This document shows, in pieces, positions 4,707-6,218 of a stretch of DNA of 6,218 nt. The position numbers were made by a program, and so were the translations under genes. Source of the stretch: Oscillospiraceae bacterium (GTDB lineage: Bacteria > Bacillota > Clostridia > Oscillospirales > Acutalibacteraceae); NCBI GenBank assembly GCA_902796535.1, contig CADBPL010000134.1, positions 1 through 6,218 of the forward strand, given 5' to 3'. Positions within the stretch are counted from its first letter, which is position 1, and every line of letters starts with the position of its first letter. Under the pieces are notes generated by a model. That model was not told the DNA's origin and searched no databases. It saw nothing but the letters and a program-made list of their open reading frames with translations.

Positions 4707-6218
4707 TTAGCCTTCCTCCGTTAAAAAATATTTCAGCGCGGAATAGCGTTTTGCTTTTTTGTCGTTGCGGGTCATGCGGTAGATCTGCTCCTCGCTGCCC
4801 AGCAGGATCAGCAGCTTTTTCGCGCGGGTCACGCCGGTGTAAAGCAGGTTGCGGTAGCCGAGCTGTTCGGTCACGTGCAGCAGCGGAATGAGCACGGCGT
4901 CAAACTCGTTGCCCTGGCTTTTGTGGATGGTCACGGCGTAGGCCAGCTCCACCTCGCGCAGGTTGTCCGGCAGATAGACCGCCTCGCGGTAATCGTCGAA
5001 CTCGATGCGGGTCGTGCCGTCCGGCCTGATCTGCACGATGCGGCCAATATCGCCGTTGAAAATGCCCGCGCCCTGCTCGCCGTTTGGCTTTTGCCATTGC
5101 AGGTCATAGTTGTTTTTGATGTGCATGACCTTGTCGCCCTCGCGGAAAAGGAACATCCCCACCGTGATCTCACGCTTGCTCTCGTCCGGCGGGTTGATGC
5201 GCTCCTGCAGGCGGCGGTTGAGGTTGTAGGTGCCGTTTTCGCCCTTGCGCGAGGGGCAGAGCACCTGAATATCGGTGAACGGCGAATAGCCGAACGCGCG
5301 CGGCAGGCGGTTGGCGCAAAGCTCGCACACGCCCTCGGTGACCGAATCGGCCGAACGGCGCGAAACAAAGAAAAAGTCGCTGTCGGTCTTGTCGAGCACA
5401 GGGTTTTCGCCCCTGACGATGCGGTGCGCGTTGGTGACGATCAGGCTGCGCTGCGCCTGGCGGAACACTTCCTTCAGCTCCACCGTGGGCAGCAGGCCGC
5501 TTTCGATCAGATCGTGCAGCACGTTCCCCGCGCCCACGGGCGGCAGCTGGTCGCTGTCGCCCACCATGATCAGGCGGCAGCCCAGCGGCAGCGCGTCAAG
5601 CAGCGCCGCGAACAGCGTGACGTCCACCATGGACAGCTCGTCCACGATCAGCACGTCGGCCGCCAGCGGATTACGCTCGTTGCGGGTGAATTTCTGGTTG
5701 TCGTTTTCGTCCCATTCCACCTCCAGCAGGCGGTGAATAGTCTTGGCCTCCATGCCGGTGATCTCGCTCATGCGCTTGGCGGCGCGGCCGGTGGGGGCGG
5801 TCAAAGCAATGCGCAGCTTGTCCTTTTTAAACAGCGCGATCATGCCGTTGATGGCGGTGGTTTTGCCGGTGCCGGGGCCGCCGGTGAGGATGAGCATTCC
5901 TTTTTCAACGGCGGTCATAATGGCCAGCTTTTGCTTTTGTTCATAAACGATGCACTGCTCGCGTTCCATGTTTTCAATGTCCTGCAGCAGCGTCGGCTTG
6001 CCTGCCGGCGGGAAGGAGCAGAGCACCTTGATGCGCTGCGCCGCCTTTTGTTCGGCGCGGTGCAGCTGGGGCAGAAAGAGAAACTCTTTGCCGTTGATGG
6101 TTTCGGCTTCGATCTGCCGGTCTTCGATCAGGCCGTCCGCCGCTTCCTCCACATCGTCAACGGCGGCGCCCAGAAACGCGGCGGTGAGCGGCACTAATTT
6201 TTCGCGCGGGATGCAGGT
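4707..6218 (-). CDS. recD2: RecD2-type ATP-dependent DNA helicase (SF1B), N-terminus outside the window
   Basis: The frame stays open to the right edge: eight more residues (TCIPREKL) precede the GTG at 6194, so that GTG is internal and the gene is truncated by the window. The 503 visible residues lack roughly the first 200-300 of a typical RecD2. Numbering from the edge: a helical N-terminal module with IPREKL, Walker A GGPGTGKT (113-120), APTGRAAKR (about 141-149), Walker B DELSM (193-197), VGDSDQLPPVGAG (219-231), the FRQAQRS motif (252-258), the SH3-like region around FNGDIGRI (387-394), AVTIHKSQGNEFD (428-440) and YTGVTRAKK (460-468). All catalytic motifs are intact. RecD2 is a 5'-3' helicase acting outside RecBCD, in repair and replication-stress tolerance. 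It is first in the visible recD2-DUF4364-araB series. Confidence 0.95.
   Translation of the reverse strand, partial: TCIPREKLVPLTAAFLGAAVDDVEEAADGLIEDRQIEAETINGKEFLFLPQLHRAEQKAAQRIKVLCSFPPAGKPTLLQDIENMEREQCIVYEQKQKLAIMTAVEKGMLILTGGPGTGKTTAINGMIALFKKDKLRIALTAPTGRAAKRMSEITGMEAKTIHRLLEVEWDENDNQKFTRNERNPLAADVLIVDELSMVDVTLFAALLDALPLGCRLIMVGDSDQLPPVGAGNVLHDLIESGLLPTVELKEVFRQAQRSLIVTNAHRIVRGENPVLDKTDSDFFFVSRRSADSVTEGVCELCANRLPRAFGYSPFTDIQVLCPSRKGENGTYNLNRRLQERINPPDESKREITVGMFLFREGDKVMHIKNNYDLQWQKPNGEQGAGIFNGDIGRIVQIRPDGTTRIEFDDYREAVYLPDNLREVELAYAVTIHKSQGNEFDAVLIPLLHVTEQLGYRNLLYTGVTRAKKLLILLGSEEQIYRMTRNDKKAKRYSALKYFLTEEG

Noticed and set aside
6192..6194. GTG at 6194 as the true start of the helicase
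   Set aside because: The frame remains open and family-like (IPREKL) up to the window edge, and the visible part lacks the N-terminal region expected for RecD2.
4875..6197. Long plus-strand frame of 440 codons opposite recD2
   Set aside because: It is antisense to intact helicase motifs and has the same compositional bias as the araB shadow; no domain is recognisable.

Overview
The window looks like a chromosomal segment of a moderately GC-rich, low-GC-lineage Gram-positive bacterium, most likely a gut Clostridia member of the Oscillospiraceae/Ruminococcaceae type. The basis is a DUF4364 gene (a Firmicutes family), RecD2 and AraB sequences of clostridial character, strong GGAGG Shine-Dalgarno sites and an intergenic repeat style I associate with such genomes. 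The taxonomic call is inference; no rRNA or other marker gene is present.

All five protein-coding genes lie on the minus strand, so transcription runs right to left. From the right: the C-terminal two thirds of a RecD2-type SF1B DNA helicase (running off the right edge), a small DUF4364 winged-helix-like protein starting 1 nt after the helicase stop, and an L-ribulokinase (araB) starting 15 nt further on. The spacing implies one transcription unit. No araA or araD is visible, so araB looks detached from a classical arabinose operon. At the left end is a secreted endonuclease/exonuclease/phosphatase-fold protein resembling bacterial neutral sphingomyelinases, with its own leader region.

Between araB and the secreted enzyme (about 1.25 kb, 1219-2473) is a repeat-dense island built around one small gene for a DUF559 PD-(D/E)XK endonuclease-like protein. 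On both sides of this gene are copies of a 110-134 bp MITE-like element with 13-bp terminal inverted repeats and internal hairpins. By diagnostic bases the four copies fall into two subtypes arranged A-B-[DUF559]-B-A. Outside these are arrays in strict 7-nt phase (up to 13 consecutive heptamers), and a 39-bp direct repeat bounds the whole cassette, its right copy running into the last codons of araB. The endonuclease-plus-repeats cassette is the most interesting object in the window: it may be a small mobile or repeat-propagating system, but that is a hypothesis.

The first 90 bases hold three closely spaced palindromes, one followed by a T-tract, resembling the hairpin-rich end of an IS200/IS605-type element or a REP-like sequence. 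They continue off the left edge.
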